The notes: a model not told the origin generated them from the sequence alone. A stretch of 61,033 bases of DNA from Treponema sp. (GCA_024693045.1 JAILLQ010000054.1:1-61033); one strand, 5' to 3'; counted from the stretch's first letter, positions 7,796 through 19,559 are shown. Translations and numbers: made by a program.

Positions 7796-10700
7796 TTTCG
7801 ATGGCGCCGGTGTCGATTCCGTAGCCTAGGATTGGGTTTGAGGTGTTGTTGCCGTGAAGAATTGTGGCATTACCAACATTCAATGTACTATTAGAAATTG
7901 TCTGACCAGGAGCTGTGTCACCGGTTGACCAGTAAGTATTGTTTGTAAATGCCTGTGCAACTCCAGAACTATTTCTGTAAACACCTACGTTAATCTGGTC
8001 ATCGTTTGGAATATTCTGAGTTGGAACAATTGAACATTCCCATGCACCTGTATACATATCTGAACTTGCACCATCTGTAAGACTTGTAAAGTCTTTGCGG
8101 TATGCAACTTTTGCTCCCAAAGGAGTTCCAAGATATGAACTAAGCTGGTATCCGATATATGGAACCCAGTTACCGCTAGAATCCTTGGCAATATCGATTG
8201 TACACTTTGCACCTACAGCACTGAATGAATCAACTGTTACAATTTCTGGATCACTTGAACTGTCATAACTGTCAAGGTAAGCATACTTCAAATTGCTTCC
8301 ATTAATGTTATCGTAGTAAGCAAAGTGGATTCCGCCAGCAGAGTCTACGGCTGTCTTAACGTTTATACCACCTGTTGAATCAATTGTTCGAACTGTCCAA
8401 GTAGAACTTGTTGTAGGAGCTGTATTATAAGCCATCTTAAGAGCCATGTTTACAGAATCGTACCATGTAACAATTGCAACAGGATTTGCAGTATCTTTAT
8501 TTGCAATAGAAAGTGATACATACTTACCCGCACCTCCGTTTATAGCACTTGCATATTCAGTCATTGCACCACTTACACCACTTGCAGCAACAACCTGGAT
8601 TGGAATATGGCTAGAATGCTGTCGATAGGAATCTGTTATATTATTAGGACGCTTGGTTCCATCATTTTTTGCAGACTGAGCATAACCTGTATATTTTGAA
8701 CCAACAACATCATCAAGTCCATAGGCATTCGTTATTCGATTCGCAAAAGAACTTGGCTGTGTATATGCATTAGTTGTAGAAGTAATATTTAAATTTGTCT
8801 GACCATCAATATTATCAGAAGTTGCACCAACTGTACCCCAACGGAAACGCACCTGCTTAACAGGCTGGTCATAATAAGCCATGAATACATAAACAGGAGT
8901 TGTACTTGAAGGTGCAGTTGAACTACCGCCTGAATATGTCGTATCCATAGAAATAGACTGAATTCTATCAATATCAGTTGTCCAACCACTATCAGAAGAC
9001 GTTACCTGAACGGATGAAGAATCCAATCGACTTGCGTTCATCTGATTACAGTAATTCATATTTTGATCCATTGATTCAGGCTTTACAGCAGACTCCCGAC
9101 TGAAGAACTGCAAGAATGCCGAAGCTGTCGCACTCTGTGTATCAGTGCACATAGCCGCACCATAAGCATAACCATAGCTGTCAAATGCAAATGTATTATG
9201 ACTGAAACCACCGTAGTTCATACCAAATGGAATTTGAGAATACGAACTATCAGAAAGTTTATTATCAGCACCATAATACCAGTCACCGTTATTATAGTTT
9301 GAAGAACTCGTTAAATATCCCGGCATATTGAAGTACAGAATACTGTTTGCATAACTGAATCCAGGAATACCAGTCTTAGGATTAATCTTCATTGTTACAT
9401 AGCTTGCACCACCGCTTACCGGTTCTGCCGCATTCTTGAACTGCCATACATCAAGAGCCAAATCATCGGTAAGAGTATTGTTATTTATGCCGTTTGGCTG
9501 GCGGTTGTATGCATTCTTGTAGTTGCTGTCAGAAACGCTTCCTATGTAAGAATCAAGAGCATCGTTTTTGTTCAAGTTATTCAATACAGGAACGCTATTA
9601 ACTGTAAGGCTTACATTACCCGACTTAGCACCAGTATCAGAAGATGTATTTTCTGTAAGTGTAATTGTATTGTTTACATCGCTTCCAGAAACTGTTCCGC
9701 TAGTCAAAGTTGTTGCACTCATTCCATTTACTGTAACAGAGGCTTCATTTGAACCAAGGTTATATCCAACAAACTGGATTGTTTCTCCTTCGTAAACTGG
9801 ATAATTACCCAAAGCTGTTCGTGCATAAACACTATGAGCAGAAGCATAGAATGGGCTCAAGTGAGTTACAATTTCCGTTACATAAGGAACTACATCCATC
9901 TTGTAATAATCTGTCCAAGAATCCCCTGTATCAGCACTTGCAGTTATTGAAGATGACGAACGAGCTGTCTGAGTGCTTCCAGCTGTTGAAGGATTAGTCT
10001 TCCAGTCAACTGCTGTGATTTTAATTTCATTGTCCAAGCCTACTGTAAATTTTTCTGTATCAATTACAATAGAATATTTTGCTGTATGTCCATTCTGGCT
10101 AATTTCCTGATCACTAGCAGAGAATGAAACTACCCCTGTTGGAAGGCTTGAAGCCTGTGTCCATGTACCACTTGAGTAAGAACCGACTACTGTACTTGTT
10201 CCGCCGAATACACTCAACTTGATATCGGCAAGGCGAACATCATCGCTTACAATACCTTCAAGTTTTACTTTTCCGGAAACTTTAGGGTCGTCACTACCCA
10301 TTTCTGTTCCACTTACACTAGCACTTGAAATATCGCTTGTAATGTCATTTTCAAGTTCTATGTGACCGGCAATTGCGCTATTAATATAAACGCTGTTGTC
10401 TGTAGAAGAGTTCCAGTAGAATGGCTTAATTTTTGCCTCTGGAGAGGTTGAGTCACTAGACTTGATTGTTACAGGAACAACCAAAGTAGCCCACTGACTT
10501 CCAAAAGTTGACTGCTTTCCGTCTGTTTCATCCCAGAAGGTAAACTTAACATAATTTACAGCACCATCACTTCCAGAAATTTCGTCTGAACCATCTGTAA
10601 GGACAATTCCACCAAAGTCATAATAAGTTACGCCATTGATATCTGTGCCGCTGTATGCAATCGGATTTGTATTTCCATCTTCATTTGTGCTAGTAACAGT

Positions 10701-13700
10701 TCCATACATATCAAGGGAACCTGTTTTAGCAATAGGAAGAGCAGCTCTTGCCGTCATAGCATTCAAAGTACCAGATGTCTCTGCAGCAAGGGTATAATTT
10801 GAAGAATCCTTTTTTTCAACAACATACTTCAGACTTCCGTTTCCACCTGTAAATTCAGGAAGAACGCAGAGGCCACTTATAACCTTGAAAGCAGTAGAAT
10901 CAATCTTTACTGCCGACTGACCTAAGCCAGAACGAGTATTATAAGCTGTGTAATAGTTAAATTCTCCAAAACTTGTGCCACTTCTTGTTCGCTGGCTGCT
11001 GCTTGTTGAAACAACAGGATAGTCTTCTGCATCAAAGTCATAAGTTCCGTTTCCGTTCAAGTCTGTTCCAAGGAATACCTTAGTAAGACGAGGACGATTA
11101 TTAGTTACGATAGAAGCAATCTTTCCGTTTGAGCTGTTTCCAGCATTATCGATTGCTGTTACATAAATTTCTGTTGTGCCATCTGGAATATTGTTTGAAT
11201 TTACGCTTGCAGTCCACTGGTAACTTGTACCAATCTGGTTGATTGTTTCGCACATGCCATCGCCATCGTCGTTTTGCAAAGTAACATAAACATCATCATT
11301 AGCATCATATTCTTCGCCAAAGGTTTCGCTAATCATGTGGTCAACAACCTGGGCATAAATAACTTCTACTGTTGTAAATGAAGTAGAAACCGAAGGACTA
11401 AATGTAACAGTGCCATCGGATACTGCAGAAATGCGGCGATAAGTTCCGGCGATTTTTACAAGACCTCCAACTCGAACGTGTGCATTTCCGGATACAGAAG
11501 CAGAAGTAAAGGTGTATTCAGAAGCTCGAGTTACTCCTGTCAAATAAAGAGCAGGCAACTTTTCACTGTTCAGATATACAGAGCCATTTGTAGCTGAATC
11601 TACAAAAGATGAAGCACTTTTAGAAAGCATTGGGTCGTATACAGAAGATGCACTTGTATTTTTGAACCAGAATGCAAGATAAAGCAAACCGGAACCAGCT
11701 TCATTTATTGTATCGCCGAATGTAAAGTAACCGTCACTGTTTTCTATTGTAGAATAGGTTGTGCTGTTGTCGGTTCCATTTACTCCTACAACTTTACTTT
11801 GACTCTTTAGGCGCAAAGAATCCGTTGTTGTTGTAATTTCTGAACCACTTGTGTTGTAAACAGAAGGCGATGTTGAGTCAATATTGATTTTTATAGTCTG
11901 ATTTCCGTTACCTACCCCGTTTGTTGCAGTAAGTTCAGCATAAATTACACCAGAACTTGTTGTTTCAAGAGGTATTGTAAGGATGTATTTTGTAGCAGAA
12001 TTCTTCACTGCATGAGCTACTACTGTACTTTCAGAAACATAAGAAGTTTTTCCGTCTTTTGAAAGGTCAATTACAGTCTGGCTTGTTGACGAAAGTGTTG
12101 CAGAAGTAATTGAAGTAATATCTGAATTAGACTGAACTGTGGCAACAAGGTACCAGTATCCATTAGTTGAACTTGTAACATCGCTCAAGTACATTCCAGA
12201 AATGTATTCTCGTTCACTTATTGCAGAAACGCTTGAAAGGTCTGGATCTGTATTTACATCAACATAAGAAGAACCGTACTGGCAAACCTTTACATCTGTA
12301 AACCAAGGTACCGTTGAATCGATTACGATTGCATTACAATCTGTGTATGTTCGGGTATTTCCATCACCGTCGATAGCACGAACTCTTGCAAAGAGATATT
12401 TTTTACCACTTTCAATAGCTATTCCATAAGGGCTAGTAGCAGCAGTATATGCCGTACCTGAGTATGCTCCAATATTTCCAGTTACAATAGGACACTTCCA
12501 ACTGTTTGTTCCTTCAGCAAGGATATACCAGTCATTTGCACCAGAAGATGAAGAAGCCACTAAAGTTCCTGTGCAATAAGCACTTGAATCTATTGCAATT
12601 ACACTGTAGTCATTTTCATCGATATCACCATCACCGTCGGCATCAATCTGAACACAAACTTTAGAAACGCTTACATTGTCGCTTGCTCCACCATAGAGAG
12701 TAACAGTTCCACTTGTAACAGTTCCTGTTTCAGGAGCATTTATCCAGGCCTTAGGTTTTCCTCCCTCTGGGTCAACATAGACATAATTCAGAGGTTCATT
12801 ACTTGAATCAACAGAAATTACGCCAACATTTCCTACGCTGTCTGTAACGCGGAACCAGAAAGGAATACGATAAATTCCAAGTCCCGTAGAAACTTCTTTT
12901 GCACCCTTATAATTAGAGTAGTTTGCTCCATAGTAACACAAACTGTCTATTGATTCTGCAGAACCAGATGTAAAGGAAATTTCCCATGAAGAACCGGAAG
13001 TGTAAACACTAGTCCAGTTGCTCGAAGTAGCTGTATAAGATTCACTTGTAAGAGGAATTACATATTCTAGTTTTGAAATAGAAGAATATGTATCCGCTAC
13101 GGTTCCCTTAACTGTAGTAGCTGCCATTACAGCATCAGAAATTGTCGCTGTTGGAGTAATAATAGAAACTTCCGGAGCTGTATAGTCAAGGATAATATTT
13201 GTTGCCCCCTGACCTTCCTGACCTGAATCATCTGACAAAGTTGCCATCACAGATTTTGAACCTTCCAGGCTTGAATAAGTAGCCGAATCCAAAGTGATTG
13301 CATTAAGCAAATAAATATAAGGCGAAGCTGATGTTCCAGAACCTGTTACAGTAGTTCTTAATGTTGGAGTAACAGTCTGCCCCGCAATTGTAAGACCTGG
13401 AACTGTTGTAGTATCTGTTAAGTTGTCTTCTATTACTTCAAGTTTTATATAAAGCTCATTCTGACTTCCACCAAGAAGAAGACCGGCTGCAGTCCATGCT
13501 GTATTATTATTTGAGTCGACAGCATCTGCAGCAAGTTCTGAATTCGCAGTGTACATCGTAATTTTTGGTGGAACTGTATCTACCGTGAATGTAAGAGCAG
13601 TATTGTTATCAATCGCATTGCTAACTTCTACTCCACTAAACGCCAGTTTTGGACGTTTAAGTTTGTCAGCATCGCTATTACCTGTGTTTGTATAGAAAAT

Positions 13701-16700
13701 ATCACCCTTTTTATCTTTTACTGCAAAATAGAGGCTGTATGAGCCATCAGATTCTGAAGAAGTTGAACCAAGATTGTAACTCCATGAACCGCTTGTAGAA
13801 AGATTTCCTATTTCTTTCCAAGCATTATCACCTGTAGTTACAGGAACTCCATCAGAGAAAGAAGCAGATGAATCAAATTTAGAAGAATCGATTACCCAAA
13901 GATTCTGAAGACTTCCATCAGAATCTGTTACATTTCCGTAAATTGTTCTGGCAGAAATAACTTCATCCATGCTAGAAATTGTAGTAAGAGAAATTACAGG
14001 GCGGTCAGCATCCTGGTTTATTGCAAGAAGCAAACCGTTATCAGCATTTTTATTTCCGTATGTATCCTGGAATACAAGGCGTATATAGTAATTATATGCC
14101 GTTCCACTAGCGGAATTATCGATTAAACTTGTATCAAGCTCATTCAATGTCCAAACCCCGGAAGAATCTGGACCTGTAACAGAAGTATAATCAGTGCCTT
14201 CTGTAAGAACTGTTGCACTTGACCAGTCTGGTGTTCCAGAAGAAGAAATGTATTCTACCTTTACTAAAGAATCCACTCCACTTTCGTAGCCTGAAGCAGA
14301 AATCTTAGCAGCATCTGTAACAGTTCCAGTAACATCGATTTTTTTGTAAACAGTTGCACCTGACAAAGGAGTAGAATAAGAAACAACAGGAGCTGTAGTG
14401 TCATAGTGAATTGTAAGATCACATTTTCCACTATTTCCAGCATAATCTGTAACTGTAACGCTGAATACATTTGTTCCTTCAGCAATTGCTGTCGCCGGTA
14501 TATAGAAAGTACCGTCAGAAACAGAAGTTACACCAGTTTCCGAAGACAGAGTAATGCTTTCTGCAGAGTTTGAGCCGTCTTCAGAAGTAGAAATAGAAAT
14601 TGAACTTCCACTTGCATTTAATACAGAAAGACTCTTTATACCACTTACTGCACTGATTGAATTAGGGTTATCATCGGCAGAATAAGTAACTGCATAATAA
14701 GTAGTTGTATCACTTGCTGTTCGCTTGTATAGGGTTCTACCATTAATGTTAAGACTAGCTGTAACACTAGGCAAAACCGTATCAATATTATAAGTTGCAA
14801 TATTAGCACTTGTTGTCGAATTACCAGCTTCATCTGTAACAAGAACAGTTACAGAATGGGATCCGTCTTCAAGACTAGGGAAGTCGGCTGTATATGTATA
14901 ATAAATCTTCTTACCATCAGAATCATCAGCCTTTGCAGTAAGAGCACCACGGCTATCTATACTACCACCAGAACCAATTCCTGTGTATGTAATAGATTTT
15001 ACACCACTAGAATATGCTGTTCCGTCAGAACCCCAGTCACCAACCAGCAATCTTAATGAAGGACTGTTGTTAGAAGTCCAGGCTGTTGAAGTTGACTCAT
15101 TTACAACAAGAGGCTGCTGAGTATCCACAATTGTCGAATATATATCAGATACATTTTCGTTTCCAGCTGCGTCATAGGCAATGAACTTGATAGAAGTATA
15201 ATCTCCGTCACCAGGCATTGTCCAAGACCAGTCAGTTTCTGCACTTGTAGCCCCGGAAACAACAATGTTTTCTGTTACAATGTAATTATCAGATTCGCTT
15301 CCAGCCGTTGTTGTAACAGTCTTCTTGTTTGTTGAATCATAACTTGCGTACTTTCGTTTGTATTGAACTTTAAGAGCTGTGAAGTTCAAATCATAAACTT
15401 TACCACCAAAGGTAAGAGCAGACTGTGAATAGTTAGCTACAGAAGCCGGAGAAGTTACTGTAAGAGTAGGTATCTGAGAGTCAATCTTTAATGTATATGT
15501 TTTTGTATGAGTGTATACATTTCCAACTCCGTCTGTTGCTTTAATTGTAACTGTATTAGTTCCTTCTGAAAGTGTCTGCGTTGTTTTGTACCATACATAC
15601 TGATCATCATATTTTGTACTATCGTATTTACCACCAGCATTCATTTCTACTTCTGTAGAAACTCCACTTCTATCAACAATAGTCATCTTTACAGAAGCAA
15701 TGCCACTTGTTCCTGTTACTGCAGTATTATTTGTTTTGTCATATGTATCAGAAAGAGGTATTTTAAATGTGTAAGTGCTACTCTTAAGCCATGTACTAAC
15801 ATCACTTGTGTTATCGTCTGTCCAGTCCGCAGCAACAGTAGGAGCTTCCTGGTCAAGAATGATATCAACATATTTTTCTGAATTTACATTACCTGCATTA
15901 TCTGTAACATAAGCTGTAATTCTGTTTGTTCCAAGTGTAAGATATGTTTCTGGAATTGTCAGAGTATAAACACCTTCTGTTCCACTGCTTGTTGCTGCAA
16001 GTTTTGTTGTTCCCTTGTATATTGCAACTTCTTTTATACCACTCAATGCGTCATTTGCAGTAACAGAAACAGTCTGCCCTGATATGCTTTCAGTAGCTGT
16101 AATGTATTCGTCACTGGCAGAAATTGCTGTTACTGCAGGAGCTGTTACATCTACCTTCAAACCAAAGGTTAAAGGAGTTGCCGCATTACCTGCTGTATCG
16201 GTCATGCTAAATGTAGCTTTTTTACTTGCATCACTTGCATCTCCTTCAGGGAATGCTAAAGTTATGCTAAATCCATCGGAAACTGTTGGAGTAGCAACAG
16301 AACTATTTCCATTCAAGCTGACAGAAATTGTATCAAGGTTAGCTTCAACCAAACCGTAATTTGTCTGACTTGTATCATTTGAAACTGTACCGGTAATTGT
16401 TACAGCATTACTGTTAAACCATGTACCTGCAGAAAGAACATTTGAAAGGGAAGCAGTATATTCTACTGAAGAAGAAATTCCCTTTACTGTAATGTATTCT
16501 GGATTAAATATAGGAGCTGTACTGTCTATATTATAAGTAACCTTACATTCAGAGCTTCGGCCGTAGATATCGTATGCAACATAAATTCTGCTTGTTCCAC
16601 CCGTAGCCGTATCAGTCTGATCTGTAAGAGCTTCTGTCCAAGAGTATGGATTTGTAGTGCTTGTACCAGCCCCGCTTCCAAGAGGACTTGTCTGCTCTTT

Positions 16701-19523
16701 CAAAACGACTTTTGCAATTCCGCTCGAATCAACTGCAGTTCCATTTACGATAAAATCTTTAGGAAGCCACATTCCTAATGAATAAGAATCGGCCGCTGCA
16801 CTTGAATCAGTTCCTTTTATAATTCCAGAAACAGAAATTACAGGAAGGTCGTTGTCGTAAGCAAATACCATGCCATAAGGATTTTCACTTGAATTTTCTG
16901 TACCACTTGTATTATGGCAGTCAACTACATCCCCACTTGAATTAAGGCTTGTCGAAATATCTTCAACAACAATGTAGAGTTTGTGGTTTCCTGCTCCACA
17001 AGTTGAAATATCTTCATTTAAGGAATAAATCGTTTTAGAAGCAAGAGTTTCACTTGTAATATGAGTTTTTAAGACTGCATCGTCAAAAGTTTTATCTGTA
17101 TCGCTATAGTAAATCTTAATATCATAAAGTCCGTCATCATCAGAAATTGTTCCGTAAAGAGTATTGTTACCCATACCAAAGAGGTTGTTACCAAGTGTGA
17201 TGGCAGAAGCATCTGTTAGAGTCTGAGTTACTCCTGCAAGTTTTATTTTTGGAATATCTGTTGACTGGTCAATATAGTATTCTGTATTTGACAGGCTTCC
17301 TTCGTTTCCAGCCTTATCTTTTGCAATAACCTTTACAGAAAGGTCACTGCAATCGTCTAATCTTCTTGAATCAAACTTAACTGTAATAGGAGAACTTGGT
17401 TCACTTACATCGATTTTGATATTTTTTTCATTATCCAGGCCTGTGTTTGTGCTGGCAATTACAGATACACTATCCAAACTTGTTTCTGCAATTTTTGCAA
17501 CTACAGTAATAATTCCATTTACACATTTCTTTGTTACAGAATTTACAGTTTTTTCTTCTGCAAGAGGTGTAATCGAATTAATAGTTACAACAGGAGCTAA
17601 TTTATCTACTTGTACAGTAAAGTTTGATTTTCCTGTTGCAGATGTAACATCAAGACCAGAAACCACTACTGTATAACTCAAGCGTTTTCCATTGAGTGTA
17701 CTTATGTCACGGGCATCCAAAGCGCCGTTATTTGCAAGATAAGTTTCATCTTCTGTCCAGTTTCCATTTCTTGCATCAAATGTAAAATCAATTTCCTTGT
17801 TGGCATACAAATCCTGAACACAGTTTGCATCCCCATTAATAATACCAACTGTAGAACCATCACCCAAATCTTTTACAGTTACTTCATAAGAAACTCTAGA
17901 GATATTAGATTCGTCTGATTTTACACTACCAGCTACATTTAAGAATTCCAAAGTATTGTAATCAGTATTTACGGCAGTTTCCAAAGTTTTTCCGCCAGCA
18001 CTATCTATTATTACGTTTGGAGCAGTACCGCTTGTTACACCAATAAATCCATAAGAAGAACCATTGTTCGAAACAAATGAAACATCATCAATATCATTTC
18101 CAGCAGCAGCAAGCAGGTAATATCCGCCAGAAACTATTTCATCCGGCAAGGCCATTGATTCAGTCCATGAACTTACGGAAGTACATTCAGACGAAGCATA
18201 TACTTCTTCGCCGTTATAAAGTGTATGTACTACACCTGCATTAGCAGAATCAGAAACAAAGTTTTCAACATTTTCATAAAGATTTGAAATATAACTTGCT
18301 GTAAGAGGATTAGAACCGTCATCAGCCCTGAAAGGACCAATAAGGTAAACCTTAATTGCTTTTGGTTTAAAGTTAGTTTCGTTCAAACCGCATTCTGCTT
18401 TAAATGTTATTGCTCCAGATTTAGCAGCTTTATTTGCAGCAGCACTAGAAACAAATGAATATCCCAAGAATGAATAAGTTGGGTTTGCATCTTTATTCAA
18501 AGAGAATGCAAGTTTATTTTCAGTTGTATCTTTTTTAGTTGCTTCCAAAATCTGAAGTGCAGAAGAAGCATTTCCGCTACCAGAATAAGTTCCATTATAA
18601 ATAGAAAGGAAATCACCTATTTCGTACTGGTGTGCAGCATTTTTGCTCAAAAGGTCAGCGCTTACAGAGTTTCCATTAATAACAGTTGTTGCCTCAGAAC
18701 CGTAAATGCTGTCATTTACCCAAAGAGAAGAAGTTGTATTTCCACCTTCAGAAGAAGAACCGTTATATACAGCAGCAGAGTCGGTAAGCTGAACAGAACA
18801 GTAGAATGACTGATTTCCACCTGTTTCATCATTGTAAACAGCTTTATAATTATTTGACAAAGAGGTATTTATTGAATCGTAAGAAGCAAAAGTTACGCTC
18901 GTACCACCGGCAGTGTTTACATTACTTTCTGTCCATGAAGTAATTTTATTTCCGTTTGTATCGTAAATTGTCAGAAGCATTTCTTTTACTGTATGAGCTT
19001 CTGCAATTGAACCACTTACTTTAAATATAGAACCATATTTTGATGGATTAGAAATCGAGAATGTACCTGGACTTTTTATCACAAAAATTGGAGCTGTATT
19101 ATCAATCTCAAATGATCTTGAAGCTGTAGAACTAATTCGACCGGAAGTATCAGTAGCAACAACATCAACAGTATATTTACCATCAGGGAAAGGAAAATTA
19201 CCGTTTTCGTCTTTATTATTTAAACTAAGTGACCATGATAGGTCAAAAAGTCCCAGACCAGCAGTATAAGTACCGTAAGACTGACCCGTGTCATCATTTC
19301 TTACAGTTACTTGAACGATAAAAACACCTTTATCATCTGCCCATGAACCTTTTAGCAAAAAGCCATCACGTATTACAACAGAAGCAGGTGGATAGTTTAT
19401 TGAAACTGTAGGTGCAATAACATCGACTGATTCACCAAGACCTACATCACAAGAAGAAAAAAATGCAGAAAAGACAATAAGGGCGTAAAATCCCCATAAA
19501 ACTTTTTTAAAACTTTTTGACAT
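7779..19523 (-). CDS. Giant Ig-like repeat surface lipoprotein (3914 residues)
   Basis: The protein starts with a lipoprotein signal ending FFSSC (Cys25). Roughly twenty bacterial Ig-like modules follow, recognisable by recurring linkers such as DNTAPIF, DTTAPVV, DQEAPTV and DSTSPSV, and by GNVGV/AGN turns. Two EF-hand/dockerin-like loops (DADGDGDIDENDY, DLNGNGTYDFDAEDY) suggest calcium binding. Near residue 3200 a segment (YEGETIQFVGYNLGSNEASV) looks like an IPT/TIG domain. The last 500 residues resemble a propeller-like sensor region (GGIHFAYYDN, WTVRTIDSTGG). There is no enzyme motif and no sorting signal. The ATG is preceded by gggag at 8 nt and by a TTGACT-17-TAGAAT promoter. It is likely an adhesin or surface-layer protein, inferred from architecture only. 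Confidence 0.85.
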   Translation of the reverse strand: MSKSFKKVLWGFYALIVFSAFFSSCDVGLGESVDVIAPTVSINYPPASVVIRDGFLLKGSWADDKGVFIVQVTVRNDDTGQSYGTYTAGLGLFDLSWSLSLNNKDENGNFPFPDGKYTVDVVATDTSGRISSTASRSFEIDNTAPIFVIKSPGTFSISNPSKYGSIFKVSGSIAEAHTVKEMLLTIYDTNGNKITSWTESNVNTAGGTSVTFASYDSINTSLSNNYKAVYNDETGGNQSFYCSVQLTDSAAVYNGSSSEGGNTTSSLWVNDSIYGSEATTVINGNSVSADLLSKNAAHQYEIGDFLSIYNGTYSGSGNASSALQILEATKKDTTENKLAFSLNKDANPTYSFLGYSFVSSAAANKAAKSGAITFKAECGLNETNFKPKAIKVYLIGPFRADDGSNPLTASYISNLYENVENFVSDSANAGVVHTLYNGEEVYASSECTSVSSWTESMALPDEIVSGGYYLLAAAGNDIDDVSFVSNNGSSYGFIGVTSGTAPNVIIDSAGGKTLETAVNTDYNTLEFLNVAGSVKSDESNISRVSYEVTVKDLGDGSTVGIINGDANCVQDLYANKEIDFTFDARNGNWTEDETYLANNGALDARDISTLNGKRLSYTVVVSGLDVTSATGKSNFTVQVDKLAPVVTINSITPLAEEKTVNSVTKKCVNGIITVVAKIAETSLDSVSVIASTNTGLDNEKNIKIDVSEPSSPITVKFDSRRLDDCSDLSVKVIAKDKAGNEGSLSNTEYYIDQSTDIPKIKLAGVTQTLTDASAITLGNNLFGMGNNTLYGTISDDDGLYDIKIYYSDTDKTFDDAVLKTHITSETLASKTIYSLNEDISTCGAGNHKLYIVVEDISTSLNSSGDVVDCHNTSGTENSSENPYGMVFAYDNDLPVISVSGIIKGTDSSAAADSYSLGMWLPKDFIVNGTAVDSSGIAKVVLKEQTSPLGSGAGTSTTNPYSWTEALTDQTDTATGGTSRIYVAYDIYGRSSECKVTYNIDSTAPIFNPEYITVKGISSSVEYTASLSNVLSAGTWFNSNAVTITGTVSNDTSQTNYGLVEANLDTISVSLNGNSSVATPTVSDGFSITLAFPEGDASDASKKATFSMTDTAGNAATPLTFGLKVDVTAPAVTAISASDEYITATESISGQTVSVTANDALSGIKEVAIYKGTTKLAATSSGTEGVYTLTIPETYLTLGTNRITAYVTDNAGNVNSEKYVDIILDQEAPTVAADWTDDNTSDVSTWLKSSTYTFKIPLSDTYDKTNNTAVTGTSGIASVKMTIVDRSGVSTEVEMNAGGKYDSTKYDDQYVWYKTTQTLSEGTNTVTIKATDGVGNVYTHTKTYTLKIDSQIPTLTVTSPASVANYSQSALTFGGKVYDLNFTALKVQYKRKYASYDSTNKKTVTTTAGSESDNYIVTENIVVSGATSAETDWSWTMPGDGDYTSIKFIAYDAAGNENVSDIYSTIVDTQQPLVVNESTSTAWTSNNSPSLRLLVGDWGSDGTAYSSGVKSITYTGIGSGGSIDSRGALTAKADDSDGKKIYYTYTADFPSLEDGSHSVTVLVTDEAGNSTTSANIATYNIDTVLPSVTASLNINGRTLYKRTASDTTTYYAVTYSADDNPNSISAVSGIKSLSVLNASGSSISISTSEDGSNSAESITLSSETGVTSVSDGTFYIPATAIAEGTNVFSVTVTDYAGNSGKCDLTIHYDTTAPVVSYSTPLSGATVYKKIDVTGTVTDAAKISASGYESGVDSLVKVEYISSSGTPDWSSATVLTEGTDYTSVTGPDSSGVWTLNELDTSLIDNSASGTAYNYYIRLVFQDTYGNKNADNGLLLAINQDADRPVISLTTISSMDEVISARTIYGNVTDSDGSLQNLWVIDSSKFDSSASFSDGVPVTTGDNAWKEIGNLSTSGSWSYNLGSTSSESDGSYSLYFAVKDKKGDIFYTNTGNSDADKLKRPKLAFSGVEVSNAIDNNTALTFTVDTVPPKITMYTANSELAADAVDSNNNTAWTAAGLLLGGSQNELYIKLEVIEDNLTDTTTVPGLTIAGQTVTPTLRTTVTGSGTSASPYIYLLNAITLDSATYSSLEGSKSVMATLSDDSGQEGQGATNIILDYTAPEVSIITPTATISDAVMAATTVKGTVADTYSSISKLEYVIPLTSESYTATSSNWTSVYTSGSSWEISFTSGSAESIDSLCYYGANYSNYKGAKEVSTGLGIYRIPFWFRVTDSVGNVGVISVDSSNEPLNYVYVDPEGGKPKAWINAPETGTVTSGTVTLYGGASDNVSVSKVCVQIDADGDGDIDENDYSVIAIDSSAYCTGTLVASSSSGANDWYILAEGTNSWKCPIVTGNIGAYSGTAYTAATSPYGIAIESGKKYLFARVRAIDGDGNTRTYTDCNAIVIDSTVPWFTDVKVCQYGSSYVDVNTDPDLSSVSAISEREYISGMYLSDVTSSTNGYWYLVATVQSNSDITSITSATLSSTSQTVIDLSKDGKTSYVSESTVVAHAVKNSATKYILTIPLETTSSGVIYAELTATNGVGNGNQTIKINIDSTSPSVYNTSGSEITTTTDSLRLKSQSKVVGVNGTDNSTTYSTIENSDGYFTFGDTINEAGSGLLYLAFWFKNTSASSVYDPMLSKSASSFVDSATNGSVYLNSEKLPALYLTGVTRASEYTFTSASVSGNAHVRVGGLVKIAGTYRRISAVSDGTVTFSPSVSTSFTTVEVIYAQVVDHMISETFGEEYDANDDVYVTLQNDDGDGMCETINQIGTSYQWTASVNSNNIPDGTTEIYVTAIDNAGNSSNGKIASIVTNNRPRLTKVFLGTDLNGNGTYDFDAEDYPVVSTSSSQRTRSGTSFGEFNYYTAYNTRSGLGQSAVKIDSTAFKVISGLCVLPEFTGGNGSLKYVVEKKDSSNYTLAAETSGTLNAMTARAALPIAKTGSLDMYGTVTSTNEDGNTNPIAYSGTDINGVTYYDFGGIVLTDGSDEISGSDGAVNYVKFTFWDETDGKQSTFGSQWATLVVPVTIKSSDSTSPEAKIKPFYWNSSTDNSVYINSAIAGHIELENDITSDISSASVSGTEMGSDDPKVSGKVKLEGIVSDDVRLADIKLSVFGGTSTVVGSYSSGTWTQASSLPTGVVSFSASDQEISQNGHTAKYSIVIDTEKFTVGLDNEIKITAVDWKTNPSTAGSTQTARSSSSITASADTGDSWTDYYKMDVVPYVTEIVTHLSPFYASAHSVYARTALGNYPVYEGETIQFVGYNLGSNEASVTVNGMSATTLTSGTVSGSDVNNTITLTENTSSDTGAKSGNVSLTVNSVPVLNNLNKNDALDSYIGSVSDSNYKNAYNRQPNGINNNTLTDDLALDVWQFKNAAEPVSGGASYVTMKINPKTGIPGFSYANSILYFNMPGYLTSSSNYNNGDWYYGADNKLSDSSYSQIPFGMNYGGFSHNTFAFDSYGYAYGAAMCTDTQSATASAFLQFFSRESAVKPESMDQNMNYCNQMNASRLDSSSVQVTSSDSGWTTDIDRIQSISMDTTYSGGSSTAPSSTTPVYVFMAYYDQPVKQVRFRWGTVGATSDNIDGQTNLNITSTTNAYTQPSSFANRITNAYGLDDVVGSKYTGYAQSAKNDGTKRPNNITDSYRQHSSHIPIQVVAASGVSGAMTEYASAINGGAGKYVSLSIANKDTANPVAIVTWYDSVNMALKMAYNTAPTTSSTWTVRTIDSTGGINVKTAVDSAGGIHFAYYDNINGSNLKYAYLDSYDSSSDPEIVTVDSFSAVGAKCTIDIAKDSSGNWVPYIGYQLSSYLGTPLGAKVAYRKDFTSLTDGASSDMYTGAWECSIVPTQNIPNDDQINVGVYRNSSGVAQAFTNNTYWSTGDTAPGQTISNSTLNVGNATILHGNNTSNPILGYGIDTGAIEMAQKK

Positions 19524-19559
19524 TTAGAAACTCCCAAAGAAGAAAAATTCTTCCTAGTA

